From NCBI GenBank assembly GCA_025457865.1, contig JALOTP010000015.1, positions 1-40,478 of the forward strand: 40,478 bases of DNA, in the 5' to 3' direction. This DNA comes from Thermoplasmatota archaeon (lineage in GTDB: Archaea; Thermoplasmatota; Penumbrarchaeia; Penumbrarchaeales; Penumbrarchaeaceae). This document shows, one piece after another, positions 15,550-23,459 of the stretch; position 1 is the stretch's first letter, and each line of letters starts with the position of its first letter. The position numbers were made by a program, and so were the translations under genes. The notes beneath the pieces are model-generated. The model was given only the letters and a program-made list of their open reading frames with translations, searched no databases and was not told where the DNA came from.

Positions 15550-18500
15550 CTAACTGTCAAGGTAGGTCCCAATGATCCGTTTCTCCTCACTGGCCATGAG
15601 CGCGTATCTCTCGGATTCTAGCCGCTCTATCTTTGAAGCCTCCTCTTCCACCGCCTTGGACCTTTTGGCCCGGATCGATTCCCCGGGAGCGTTCATGAGC
15701 ACCTTTCCCTGCTTTGATATCGTACTAAAAGCTCGGGTCAAACGAGTAGGGATAATCTCTCTTTGAACATATGAGGGGTCTGGTCCTTTCTCATTTGGAA
15801 TGGGGTGTCCTAGTTGGCTATGATAGTTTCTGACGATCTTGACCCTTACAGCATACATGATGCCAACAACAGAGATGATGGATAAGATGAAGAACAGGAT
15901 CATGAAATAGACCAATAGATCTTTGGGACCTTTCTTGGTCATTGAGGTATGGACCTTATGTTCGGTGAAGGCTGAGTTGCCCTCAAGGTCCGTGACCTGG
16001 AAGTAGTAGCTGAAAGGGTCATACCTGACCTTGGTTGTGTTCTCGTATTCCCCATTTCCGTTACAGGTTAAAAAAATCCATTGAAGGGTCCTATTGCCGT
16101 CGGTTATGACCAACTTAGCCTCTTTTATCCCCCGGTTATCGCTCGCCTTGAGGATGGACCTGAACGTTCCCTGTTTCCCGGTCCAGACCATGTTCGACAT
16201 CTCGATGACGGGCTGGGTGACATCCCTCACGGAGATGCTCCTCTCCGAAACTGCTTCGTTTCCCATTGTATCATAAGCTTTGACAGTTATGCTCAGGAGC
16301 ATGGAGTCGATGGGTATGAAGACCTTGTAAAGGTCCCCGTTAAGATGTACCGCGTCTAATGGAATAAAGCCTGGTTCCGAGATGCAGTAGACCTGGAGGT
16401 CCGAGACCCCCCTGTTGTCGTTCGTCCTGACCTGGAAGTTGTGATCATGGTCGGTCTCCGGGGTCTCCTCCTCTATGAAGACCTGTGGGGCGGTCATGTC
16501 CTTCACGACCCTCATGAAGGTCCTGAAGTTCCAGTTACCCTGCAGGTCCTGCCCCCCGACCCTGTAATAGAGGAAATATGCATCGAGCGGCACCTTCTTT
16601 ATCAGGATGAGGTTTGAATCCATGGTGACGTTGGTCGCTGGGGAGGAGTCGAACCACCATTCCACGAAAGACCTGTGCAGACCCCTGTCGTCCCATACAG
16701 AAATGTTCAGTTCATGTTGGCAGCCGGTCATTGGGTCCAAGGTAGTTAGGTCATAAATGGTCGGAGGTACCCCGTCGAGCAGGTCCATGGTCCCGGACAG
16801 TTGAACGCTGTTTCCGCTGGTGTCCCATACTTCTATCTCGAATATCAGGTCCAAAGGTTCCTTGTCCGTTTTGAAGGTGAATGTGAGCTCGTCCCCGTCC
16901 CGTTGAGGCTCTCCCGCATTGAACTCGGGTAGGTCCCCCGTCCTGATCTTCAAAATGGCGTGGCTAATGCCCCTGTTGTCCCATGCCCTGAAGGAAAGTG
17001 AGTTCATCCTCCCTGAGTAAAGTCTCTGACCCAAAATGAGCTCGACTTGCGGAGCGATCTCGTCCTTCACGGGAACGACCGTCCTGTCCATAGGGACCCA
17101 GTTCCCATCCGGGTCGTTTATCATCGGCCAGAAGGTCAGGGAGGTGTAGTCCTCGGGAACGAAGACCTCGAAACGTGCATAATGACCTATCCCGCCCTCA
17201 GCCGGATACGACCAGTTGAAGGTCCCCTCCGGTCCTGATGTCTGGTAGAAGGTGTCCTGGCCTGTTTGACAGTATCCCAGAAGGACGGTCGAGAAACCTA
17301 TGTTATCGAGGAGATAATATTCAACCCTGAACGTTCTGCCCGTCCCAGCCTCTGGGTAATGGATGAGCTCGATGATCTCAGGCGGTATGGAATCTTCGAC
17401 CTTGTACTTGAACGGTGCAAAGCAGGGATTGCCAATAAAATCCTCAAATTCTATTGTGACCTTCAATGTCAGGGAGTCCGTAGGAACTTCAACGATTATA
17501 CGGTACTCGTTGCTTGGCCCCGGTTCGAGCGTGAATTGGACATCGTACCATTTGCTGTTGAGGGTGCTCGTATACTCCACACGGGCTCTGGGACGAGGAT
17601 CCACCAGTAGCCTGTCGTCACATACCCTGTAATCCGTGATGAAGGTCGTACCCGTCTTCGGCACTGAATGGGTCAGCTCCTCGACCCAGGGTCGAGTGGT
17701 GTCCGGACCTAAGAACGGCCCCTTCATGATAGGGCCGTTGTCCCCGGGACCGTGGGGGAGGTCTGTGTCACCAATGCCGTCGCCGGTTATGTCCACACCC
17801 TTATAATCTGACCAGTAGTTACCCATGATGTAGGGTCCGCCAATTATATTGGTCCCTGCGGTCCTATAAATGTTCCATTTAATGTCCGTATTGCCGCCAT
17901 TGATAGCGAAATTTGTATGAATGAAGCAATTATCGATGACCTCAGTGGACGAGCAGTCGTTCATGACCAAAGCCTTGTTGGAGCCGTTGAAGGTGTTCGA
18001 CGTGACCGATCCATAAAAATCGTTTTCAAGGGAGATCCCCGCGTAGAAGTATCGTTCCAGATCGTTCCCGTGGTATTCGTTATACTCTCCTCCCACATCG
18101 GTATGGTAATAGATGGCAGTGTGGCAGTCTCGGACAAGATTGAAACTGATGGAATTCCAGGAGCAGGAATCACCTATGGTGATACCCTGGTTCGAGGCCC
18201 TATCCACAGTGTTGCCGTCTATGATGTTGTAAGCGCACCCGTCACCGTGCAATGAGAACAACCGTATGCCTCTTTCCGGACCTGTTACCTGGTTCCTTTT
18301 GACGACCAGTCCATTTACGCAGTGAAGGTCTATACCTATCTCGGAATTATCCACAACGTTCTCGTAGATAAGGTCCGAATCGCCAAATTCGTCCCTTATG
18401 CCCGCAAGTCCGTTCCAGATCTGGTTATGGCCAACCTCGACTTTGACCGTACAACCCAGAAATATCCCGATGGATGAAAAATTGTTCACGATCTGGTTCT

Positions 18501-19449
18501 TATGGACCTTTGCGCTATCCGCATCATTTATTTCGATCCCACGGCTCTGACATTCCGAGATGGAGTTACCGTAGATAGAGAGAGGGAGACCATTGCTATC
18601 GGAGAGGTAAATGCCTGTTATGGAGCAGACCACACTATTGTCCGATATATTTACCTTGGAACTGCTGGAGACTTTACCGCCAGATCCCGCATTGTATCTC
18701 AAGACGTTGTCATGAACGGTGATATTTTTTGAACCGGTCAGGTCAAAACCTATCATATCATTATTATGGATATGATTTTCGATAACTGAAATATCATTGC
18801 ATATCGCCATCATCAGACCGATATTGGAGCCAAAGACCTCGTTTCGCTCCACATCAGCTACATCTACGTTGCCGAGCAGGATCCCGTTCTGCTTGGCCCA
18901 CCATACGACGTTCCCGCTTATGTTCAGGTGGTTTCCTATGCTAATAAAGATGCAATGGTCCGACGAATGGTTCACCTTGTTGTTCAGGATCTTGAAGTTA
19001 GTAATTCCAGTGGCATAGATATTCACCTTGTTCTTCATTATACGGCATCCCTCTATCCCGCCGTTTTTCGAATTGACAAGTTCGATCCCGTCATGCTGAT
19101 AGGTGTTGTTGTTTGACCCGTTCACCACCGTGCAGTTCCTTACGACGAAGTATTTCGTGGTGTTCTTGATAGATACCCCATTTCCATGGAATGCCGAGAT
19201 ATGCTTGTCCTCGATGATGTACGGGTCGCTCTGGGTACCTGAACCGGACGAGACCCCATTATTCGCGGTGAATTCCGAGTTGCCCTCAATGTAGATCCTA
19301 TCATTATATATCGCATCGGATGGAACGGGGTCGGACATCAAAGGTCCGTTCGAGCATTGGGCCCTGCCTTGGAGGATAACGACCATTAAGGCAGCCCATA
19401 GAAGAAGGAATACGGCCCCCGTTGAGCCCGCTCTCCCACCGGGTCTCAT
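15550..19449 (-). CDS. Giant surface protein: NosD-like parallel beta-helix, six Ig-like domains, C-terminal anchor
   Basis: 1299 residues. Residues 1-33 are a signal peptide. Residues ~45-580 are right-handed beta-helix (NosD/CASH type) coils with repeated N.I..N.I....GI.L..S patterns. They close with GNYWSDYKGVDITGDGIGDT near residue 545, a hallmark of archaeal NosD-like proteins. About six Ig-like domains follow (to ~1160), each beginning with a PP.I or APQV strand and containing DNRGI. A membrane helix (~1175-1198) precedes an unusually long cytoplasmic tail of about 100 residues, rich in Lys, Arg and Glu at its end. Beta-helices of this kind usually bind or process polysaccharide. The TATA box (19471-19480) implies a leaderless mRNA. 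It follows the nine-gene operon but has its own promoter. Confidence 0.85.
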   Translation of the reverse strand: MRPGGRAGSTGAVFLLLWAALMVVILQGRAQCSNGPLMSDPVPSDAIYNDRIYIEGNSEFTANNGVSSGSGTQSDPYIIEDKHISAFHGNGVSIKNTTKYFVVRNCTVVNGSNNNTYQHDGIELVNSKNGGIEGCRIMKNKVNIYATGITNFKILNNKVNHSSDHCIFISIGNHLNISGNVVWWAKQNGILLGNVDVADVERNEVFGSNIGLMMAICNDISVIENHIHNNDMIGFDLTGSKNITVHDNVLRYNAGSGGKVSSSSKVNISDNSVVCSITGIYLSDSNGLPLSIYGNSISECQSRGIEINDADSAKVHKNQIVNNFSSIGIFLGCTVKVEVGHNQIWNGLAGIRDEFGDSDLIYENVVDNSEIGIDLHCVNGLVVKRNQVTGPERGIRLFSLHGDGCAYNIIDGNTVDRASNQGITIGDSCSWNSISFNLVRDCHTAIYYHTDVGGEYNEYHGNDLERYFYAGISLENDFYGSVTSNTFNGSNKALVMNDCSSTEVIDNCFIHTNFAINGGNTDIKWNIYRTAGTNIIGGPYIMGNYWSDYKGVDITGDGIGDTDLPHGPGDNGPIMKGPFLGPDTTRPWVEELTHSVPKTGTTFITDYRVCDDRLLVDPRPRARVEYTSTLNSKWYDVQFTLEPGPSNEYRIIVEVPTDSLTLKVTIEFEDFIGNPCFAPFKYKVEDSIPPEIIELIHYPEAGTGRTFRVEYYLLDNIGFSTVLLGYCQTGQDTFYQTSGPEGTFNWSYPAEGGIGHYARFEVFVPEDYTSLTFWPMINDPDGNWVPMDRTVVPVKDEIAPQVELILGQRLYSGRMNSLSFRAWDNRGISHAILKIRTGDLPEFNAGEPQRDGDELTFTFKTDKEPLDLIFEIEVWDTSGNSVQLSGTMDLLDGVPPTIYDLTTLDPMTGCQHELNISVWDDRGLHRSFVEWWFDSSPATNVTMDSNLILIKKVPLDAYFLYYRVGGQDLQGNWNFRTFMRVVKDMTAPQVFIEEETPETDHDHNFQVRTNDNRGVSDLQVYCISEPGFIPLDAVHLNGDLYKVFIPIDSMLLSITVKAYDTMGNEAVSERSISVRDVTQPVIEMSNMVWTGKQGTFRSILKASDNRGIKEAKLVITDGNRTLQWIFLTCNGNGEYENTTKVRYDPFSYYFQVTDLEGNSAFTEHKVHTSMTKKGPKDLLVYFMILFFILSIISVVGIMYAVRVKIVRNYHSQLGHPIPNEKGPDPSYVQREIIPTRLTRAFSTISKQGKVLMNAPGESIRAKRSKAVEEEASKIERLESERYALMASEEKRIIGTYLDS

Positions 19450-19470
19450 AAGGTCTATCAGGATATCATC

Positions 19471-19480
19471 TTATTATAAT
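19471..19480 (-). promoter_or_regulatory. TATA box for the beta-helix surface protein
   Basis: ATTATAATAA on the minus strand, centred about 27 bases ahead of ATG 19449. No ribosome binding site follows, which fits a leaderless transcript. Confidence 0.5.
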
Positions 19481-19503
19481 GGTTTTGGTGCACAAGTGTA
19501 TCG

Positions 19504-20289
19504 CTATTTACCCTTTAGGTTCTCAGCGGCAATGAGGGCAGCCCCCGTCGCAGTGACTATCTGGGGCATCTCGGGGACGTACATCTTCCTCCCCAGCTCC
19601 TTCTCCATGGCATATACCATGCCTATGTTCCTGGCAGGCCCCCCGTCGAAGAAGACGACATCCCTGACCCCGACCTTCTTCGCCATGGAGGCGAGCCTCC
19701 TTGCGACCGCCATGTGGATGCCCATGATGATGTCCTCTTTCTTCAACCCCTTGAATATGAGGGCCGCCACCTCGGACTTGGCAAAGACCAGGCATGTCGT
19801 CGTGATATCAACGGGGTCGGTGCTCTTGAGGGAGAGGGGCCCCATCTCGTCGAGGGGGACCTTGAGCTCCCGTGCAAGCACCTCAAGGAACCTCCCTGTT
19901 CCCGCGGCGCATTTATCGTTCATCGCGAAATTGATCATCTTCATATCATCGTCAAAGGCGATGACCTTGGTGTCCTGTCCGCCTATGTCGATTATGGTCC
20001 TGACGCCCAGTTCAGCTCCCAGCCACTGCACGCCCCTTGCGTTCGCCGAGATCTCGCTTATGTTCTCCCTTGCAAGCGTGGTCACCCTTCGCCCGTAACC
20101 GGTTGAGACTATGTGCTCCACGTCCTTTTCCTCTAAACCAGCCATTAAAAGGGCGGTAGAAAACACCTTTTTAGAGGTCAGGTCATGGTCGTAACCTGTT
20201 TGGGCTACCCCGTAGCCGACCCTTTTGAGGTCCTTCAATATCACGGCCTTGACATAAGTGGAGCCAAGGTCGATCCCAGCACTTATCAT
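19504..20289 (-). CDS. BcrD/BadG/HgdC-type ATPase (activator, electron donor to a 2-hydroxyacyl-CoA dehydratase-like reductase)
   Basis: 261 residues of the ASKHA fold. GIDLGSTYVKAVI is phosphate loop 1 and DIGGQDTKVI phosphate loop 2. NDKCAAGTG (Cys127) and TTTCLVFAKSEV (Cys166) carry the two cysteines that, across a dimer, hold one [4Fe-4S] cluster. From ATG 20289 the protein is 261 residues long and these two cysteines match the numbering I remember for HgdC. The enzyme type couples ATP hydrolysis to passing a very low-potential electron to its partner. ATG 20289 shares one base with the stop of the gene before (TGATG) and follows GGGGTGGG; a GTG at 20298 is less likely. It is the last gene of the operon. 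Confidence 0.9.
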   Translation of the reverse strand: MISAGIDLGSTYVKAVILKDLKRVGYGVAQTGYDHDLTSKKVFSTALLMAGLEEKDVEHIVSTGYGRRVTTLARENISEISANARGVQWLGAELGVRTIIDIGGQDTKVIAFDDDMKMINFAMNDKCAAGTGRFLEVLARELKVPLDEMGPLSLKSTDPVDITTTCLVFAKSEVAALIFKGLKKEDIIMGIHMAVARRLASMAKKVGVRDVVFFDGGPARNIGMVYAMEKELGRKMYVPEMPQIVTATGAALIAAENLKGK

Positions 20290-21152
20290 CAAGCCCACCC
20301 CAGGACCCTTCTTATGAACGAAGGCCTTACCACTCCATCGTTCGAACTTGCATCGGGATCGTCGATGACATCCCTAGGAGCTAGTAACGCCGCTCCTAAT
20401 GCTCCGATGTACGTGGGCTCTTCGGGGACGAACATATCCCTGTCAATGACATCCTCGAGCTCCTTTATGAGCCCCTTGTTCTGAGCGACCCCCCCGCAGA
20501 CCATTACCTTCCCTCTGCTGCCGGTGGCGTTCACCAGTGCGGCTATCCTTCTTGCGACCATCCTGTTTATGCCTGCCAGTATCTCTTCGGTGGTCTTACC
20601 CCTGGCTATCATGGAGACCACCTCGGATTCGGCGAAGACAGTGCAGTTCGAACTTATGCACTCCACCGAGGAGGCCTTGAGCGACCTGTTCCCCGCCTCC
20701 TCGACGCTCACATTCAGAGCGACCGCCATGGCATCCATGAAGCAGCCCGTGCCGGACGAGCATTTGTCGTTCGTCCTGAAATCCGATACTATCCCCCCCT
20801 CCCCAAGACGCATGACACGGACCCCGTGGCCCCCTATATCGATGACCAGCTCCGCATCGGGCCTAAGGGAATGGGCGCCTCTGGCGAAGGCCGTTATCTC
20901 CGTCCTGGCAAGGTCGGCGAACGTGAGCGTCCTCCTCCCCTGCCCTGTCGCAACTATGTGGGACACGGCTTCCCTGTCTATACCCTCGCTGCGCAGGAGG
21001 TCCTCCATCATTCTCCTGGCAACCTTCTCGGGCTCCATGGTGGTCGGCCCGACCCTCCTGCCCGTCACGATGCTCCCGTCCCTGAGGAGGAGGGCCTTGG
21101 TATCAATGGCCCCGACATCTATGCCTATATCGTACCTTTTTACAGCGACCAT
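20289..21152 (-). CDS. BcrA/BadF-type ATPase subunit with altered phosphate loop 2
   Basis: 287 residues, same ASKHA family as the gene after it but clearly different in sequence. GIDVGAIDTKAL is phosphate loop 1. NDKCSSGTGCF (Cys131) and SSNCTVFAESEV (Cys170) have the 39-residue spacing of the cluster ligands. Phosphate loop 2 reads DIGGHGVRV, whereas the family usually has DIGGQD, so the canonical Gln-Asp pair is lost and its ATPase activity may be changed. Benzoyl-CoA reductase uses two different ATPase subunits (BcrA and BcrD), and this pair recalls that arrangement. The ATG lies one base after the preceding stop. The role is inferred as the second half of a heterodimeric electron activator. 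Confidence 0.85.
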   Translation of the reverse strand: MVAVKRYDIGIDVGAIDTKALLLRDGSIVTGRRVGPTTMEPEKVARRMMEDLLRSEGIDREAVSHIVATGQGRRTLTFADLARTEITAFARGAHSLRPDAELVIDIGGHGVRVMRLGEGGIVSDFRTNDKCSSGTGCFMDAMAVALNVSVEEAGNRSLKASSVECISSNCTVFAESEVVSMIARGKTTEEILAGINRMVARRIAALVNATGSRGKVMVCGGVAQNKGLIKELEDVIDRDMFVPEEPTYIGALGAALLAPRDVIDDPDASSNDGVVRPSFIRRVLGWA

Positions 21153-21153
21153 T

Positions 21154-22485
21154 TCACTTCTTCCTTCTAGCTTTTAGCATCTCGACGAAGGCCTCGACCC
21201 TGGTCCGGACCTGTTCAACATCGCCTTCATCGTACTCGCTCTCGAGCTTCACCATGGGTATGCCGCGTTCCCTCAGTGCGAGCTCTATCTTGGTAGCCTC
21301 CAGGTTGTTCAGGTGACAGCCTCTGAGGGAATGGAAGACGACACCATCGACACCGAAGGTCGTTATGGCATTGAACAACCTGGTCAACCTCTCGTCATTG
21401 GGAGAGAAGCAGGGGCAGGAGCAGGGAAAATAGTACCTGTCAGCAAGGGCGCTGTATATCTCCTTCTCCGACAGGTCATCGAGGAGGACCGGGTCCGCCA
21501 TAAGCCTGAAGCCCGTACAGAGCTCATCGGTCACTATGCTGCCGCCGCTCTCTTCTACTATGGAGGGTATCTTGAAGTTGGGATAGATCATGGGGGACCC
21601 CATCAGAAGGATGCGTGCTGACCCCTTCTCCGCCACAGAACCTCCGCTCCTGACCTTCTCTTCGAGCTCCTTCAGGAGCTCCCTCACCTTGACCACCCAT
21701 CTGTCTATATCATCGGACTGGGAGGCCTGCACCACGAGCATCGCATCCTGGCCCGAGATGGGCGGGTCCTTGCCCTTTCGCAGGTCGCAGACCTTGTTCC
21801 AGAGCTCTGATGCCTCGTTCCACTTCCTTATCCGTTCAACGAGGGCCTTCTTGGTCACCTTTCTTCCTGTGAGCTCTGAGAGCTTCCTCTTGAGATGCAG
21901 CACCTCGTTGAGCCAAAGCTCGGACGAGGTCCCTCCCAGCTTGACCCTTGGTAAGTTCATCATCACGACGGGGACCCAGTCCTCTAGCATCTCCGCGAGC
22001 TTCATCTTCCCGTCGCAGGTGGCCGGACCGGCCACCATGTCCGCCATATCGACAAGTGGGTCCGATGAGACCATCTTGGAGCCCAGGGTCGATTTGACGA
22101 GAGGGCACAACCCCGCATCCCCCAACAGCTCGTTCGCTGGGTGGACCGGTTCGTAGTAGCCAGAACAGAGCCTGATGTGCTTAGCCCCGGAGGCCTCTAT
22201 GAGCTCGAGCGGGACCATGACGCAGAGCGTCCCAACGACCTTTCCACCCTTCTCCCTGAACTCCTTCAGCTCCACGGCCCTCACGCCGTCGTAACGCATG
22301 AGCTCATCGAAATAGGCCAATGCCTTGGCCCTGCCCTTTGCGGATGAGAGCCTGGTCCTGACCTTCTTCTCCATCTCCCTTGAGCGCTTCCTGGTGCGCT
22401 CGGCCTGCTCAGCGGAGAAGAAGCCCTTCCGATCGGAAATGTACCTGGGTCTCTTCCTGTCCGTATCCTTCGTCGCTCCGTTCAT
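21154..22485 (-). CDS. 2-hydroxyacyl-CoA dehydratase / BcrB-BcrC / double-cubane-type Fe-S reductase subunit
   Basis: 443 residues of the HgdB/BcrB family. Residues ~1-70 are a charged helical N-terminus. Ten cysteines include family-like positions RLC (107), GLCPLVKS (127), TCDGK (157), ELCTGFR (323), PCSCPC (355, 357, 359) and HSLRGC (390), enough to hold a [4Fe-4S] or double-cubane [8Fe-9S] cluster. HSLRGCHLNN near the C-terminus matches the SLR.C region of the family. These proteins take electrons from the HgdC-type ATPase and reduce difficult substrates. Only one such subunit is present, whereas dehydratases and benzoyl-CoA reductase use two, so the one-subunit double-cubane protein type is the closer parallel. 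The ATG overlaps the preceding stop (ATGA), with GGGAG upstream. Substrate unknown. Confidence 0.85.
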   Translation of the reverse strand: MNGATKDTDRKRPRYISDRKGFFSAEQAERTRKRSREMEKKVRTRLSSAKGRAKALAYFDELMRYDGVRAVELKEFREKGGKVVGTLCVMVPLELIEASGAKHIRLCSGYYEPVHPANELLGDAGLCPLVKSTLGSKMVSSDPLVDMADMVAGPATCDGKMKLAEMLEDWVPVVMMNLPRVKLGGTSSELWLNEVLHLKRKLSELTGRKVTKKALVERIRKWNEASELWNKVCDLRKGKDPPISGQDAMLVVQASQSDDIDRWVVKVRELLKELEEKVRSGGSVAEKGSARILLMGSPMIYPNFKIPSIVEESGGSIVTDELCTGFRLMADPVLLDDLSEKEIYSALADRYYFPCSCPCFSPNDERLTRLFNAITTFGVDGVVFHSLRGCHLNNLEATKIELALRERGIPMVKLESEYDEGDVEQVRTRVEAFVEMLKARRKK

Positions 22486-23459
22486 TTTCCATTCTCCCTG
22501 GTCTTATTAAGCGGCAGGGACCACCACCGCTTCCTTGGCCTCCTTGAGCTCACAAGGTCGTAGGGGCCGTACGTGAGGGACAGGCAGCCCTCCTCCGGGC
22601 AGAGCTCGACGCACCTGCCGCAAAGGGTGCAGTCCTCTCCCGCAACGTCCATGCGCTCCATCTCATCATAGACCCTGTCATGGTCCATGGGACAGACCCT
22701 GAGGCAGACCCTGCATTTGGTGCATTTGTCCGGGTCCTTCCTTAAGTACGGGAGCGATACCCTCCCGAAGAGCGCCATGAGCCCTCCCATGGGGCAGATC
22801 CTGCAGTAGGCGTTCCTAAGGAAGAAGGAACTCACCAGGAACAGGAGGAGGGATACTATGGCAAGGATGGGAAGGGTCGTTCCCCACGGCTCGAGCCCGA
22901 GGACCTGTTGGGAGACCGTGAAGAAACCCTTTGCGGGACAGACCTGACAGAAGGGGAGGGCCAAAGTGGACTGGCATTGTGATATCCCCAAGGCCGAGAT
23001 GCCTATGGGGAGGGATATGATGACCGTCAGGAACAGAAGGGTGTACTTCACCCTCCTAAGGAGCACCCTGTGGGCCCATTTGAGCCTGAGCGGGGGTATC
23101 CTGAGGAGCCCTCTGACCCAGGAAAGCAGCTCCTGAACTGCCCCGAAGGGGCAGAGCCATGAGCACCAGAACCGCCCCAGGAGCACTATCGCTATCACCA
23201 CTGCAAGGAGTAGTATGAGAAGGTCCAGGTAAAACCCCGACGATCCTTGGACGAGCCCGTCCTGGACCTGATAGTAATAGCATGAGGTCGGGGCCGAGTT
23301 GATGTACCTGCATGATGCGTTGGGGAGGAAGATATTCCTCAGGACGGGAAATGTCCCGAATGTGGGGATGCCTATGAGCAGGCTCAGGACGAAGGCCACG
23401 CCCAGCAGCTGGGATGCCAGCCTCAAGGGCCTTATGTTCCTGCCCTTGAAATCGCTCAA
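22482..23459 (-). CDS. NapH/MauN-like membrane polyferredoxin
   Basis: 325 residues from TTG 23459. About five membrane helices alternate with cysteine motifs: FWCSWLCP (98-104), CQVCPAKG (171-178) and AYCRICPMGG (217-226), typical of NapH/NosR/CcoG-type membrane proteins. Two C-terminal ferredoxin motifs (CTKCRVCLRVCP near 246 and CTLCGRCVELCP near 277) bind two [4Fe-4S] clusters. It probably moves electrons between the membrane and the cytoplasmic side and is the natural electron source for the ATPase/reductase genes that follow. The TTG start overlaps the previous stop as TTGA and follows GGGGG. A longer ATG start at 23564 would overlap the previous gene by over 100 bases and adds a low-complexity tail, so I reject it. 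Confidence 0.85.
   Translation of the reverse strand: MSDFKGRNIRPLRLASQLLGVAFVLSLLIGIPTFGTFPVLRNIFLPNASCRYINSAPTSCYYYQVQDGLVQGSSGFYLDLLILLLAVVIAIVLLGRFWCSWLCPFGAVQELLSWVRGLLRIPPLRLKWAHRVLLRRVKYTLLFLTVIISLPIGISALGISQCQSTLALPFCQVCPAKGFFTVSQQVLGLEPWGTTLPILAIVSLLLFLVSSFFLRNAYCRICPMGGLMALFGRVSLPYLRKDPDKCTKCRVCLRVCPMDHDRVYDEMERMDVAGEDCTLCGRCVELCPEEGCLSLTYGPYDLVSSRRPRKRWWSLPLNKTRENGK

Noticed and set aside
15159-15590. N-terminal extension of OleB by 144 codons
   Set aside because: The extra residues look unstructured, contain no family features, and the TATA-like box and typical OleB length support ATG 15158.
15550-19449. A complete nitrous oxide reductase (nos) cluster
   Set aside because: Only a NosD-like beta-helix is present; no NosZ copper motifs, NosL or NosF ATPase are found, so nitrous oxide reduction is not supported.
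19504-22485. Class I benzoyl-CoA reductase for aromatic degradation
   Set aside because: Only one BcrB/C-like subunit is present and there are no hydratase, dehydrogenase or ligase genes of the benzoyl-CoA pathway nearby.
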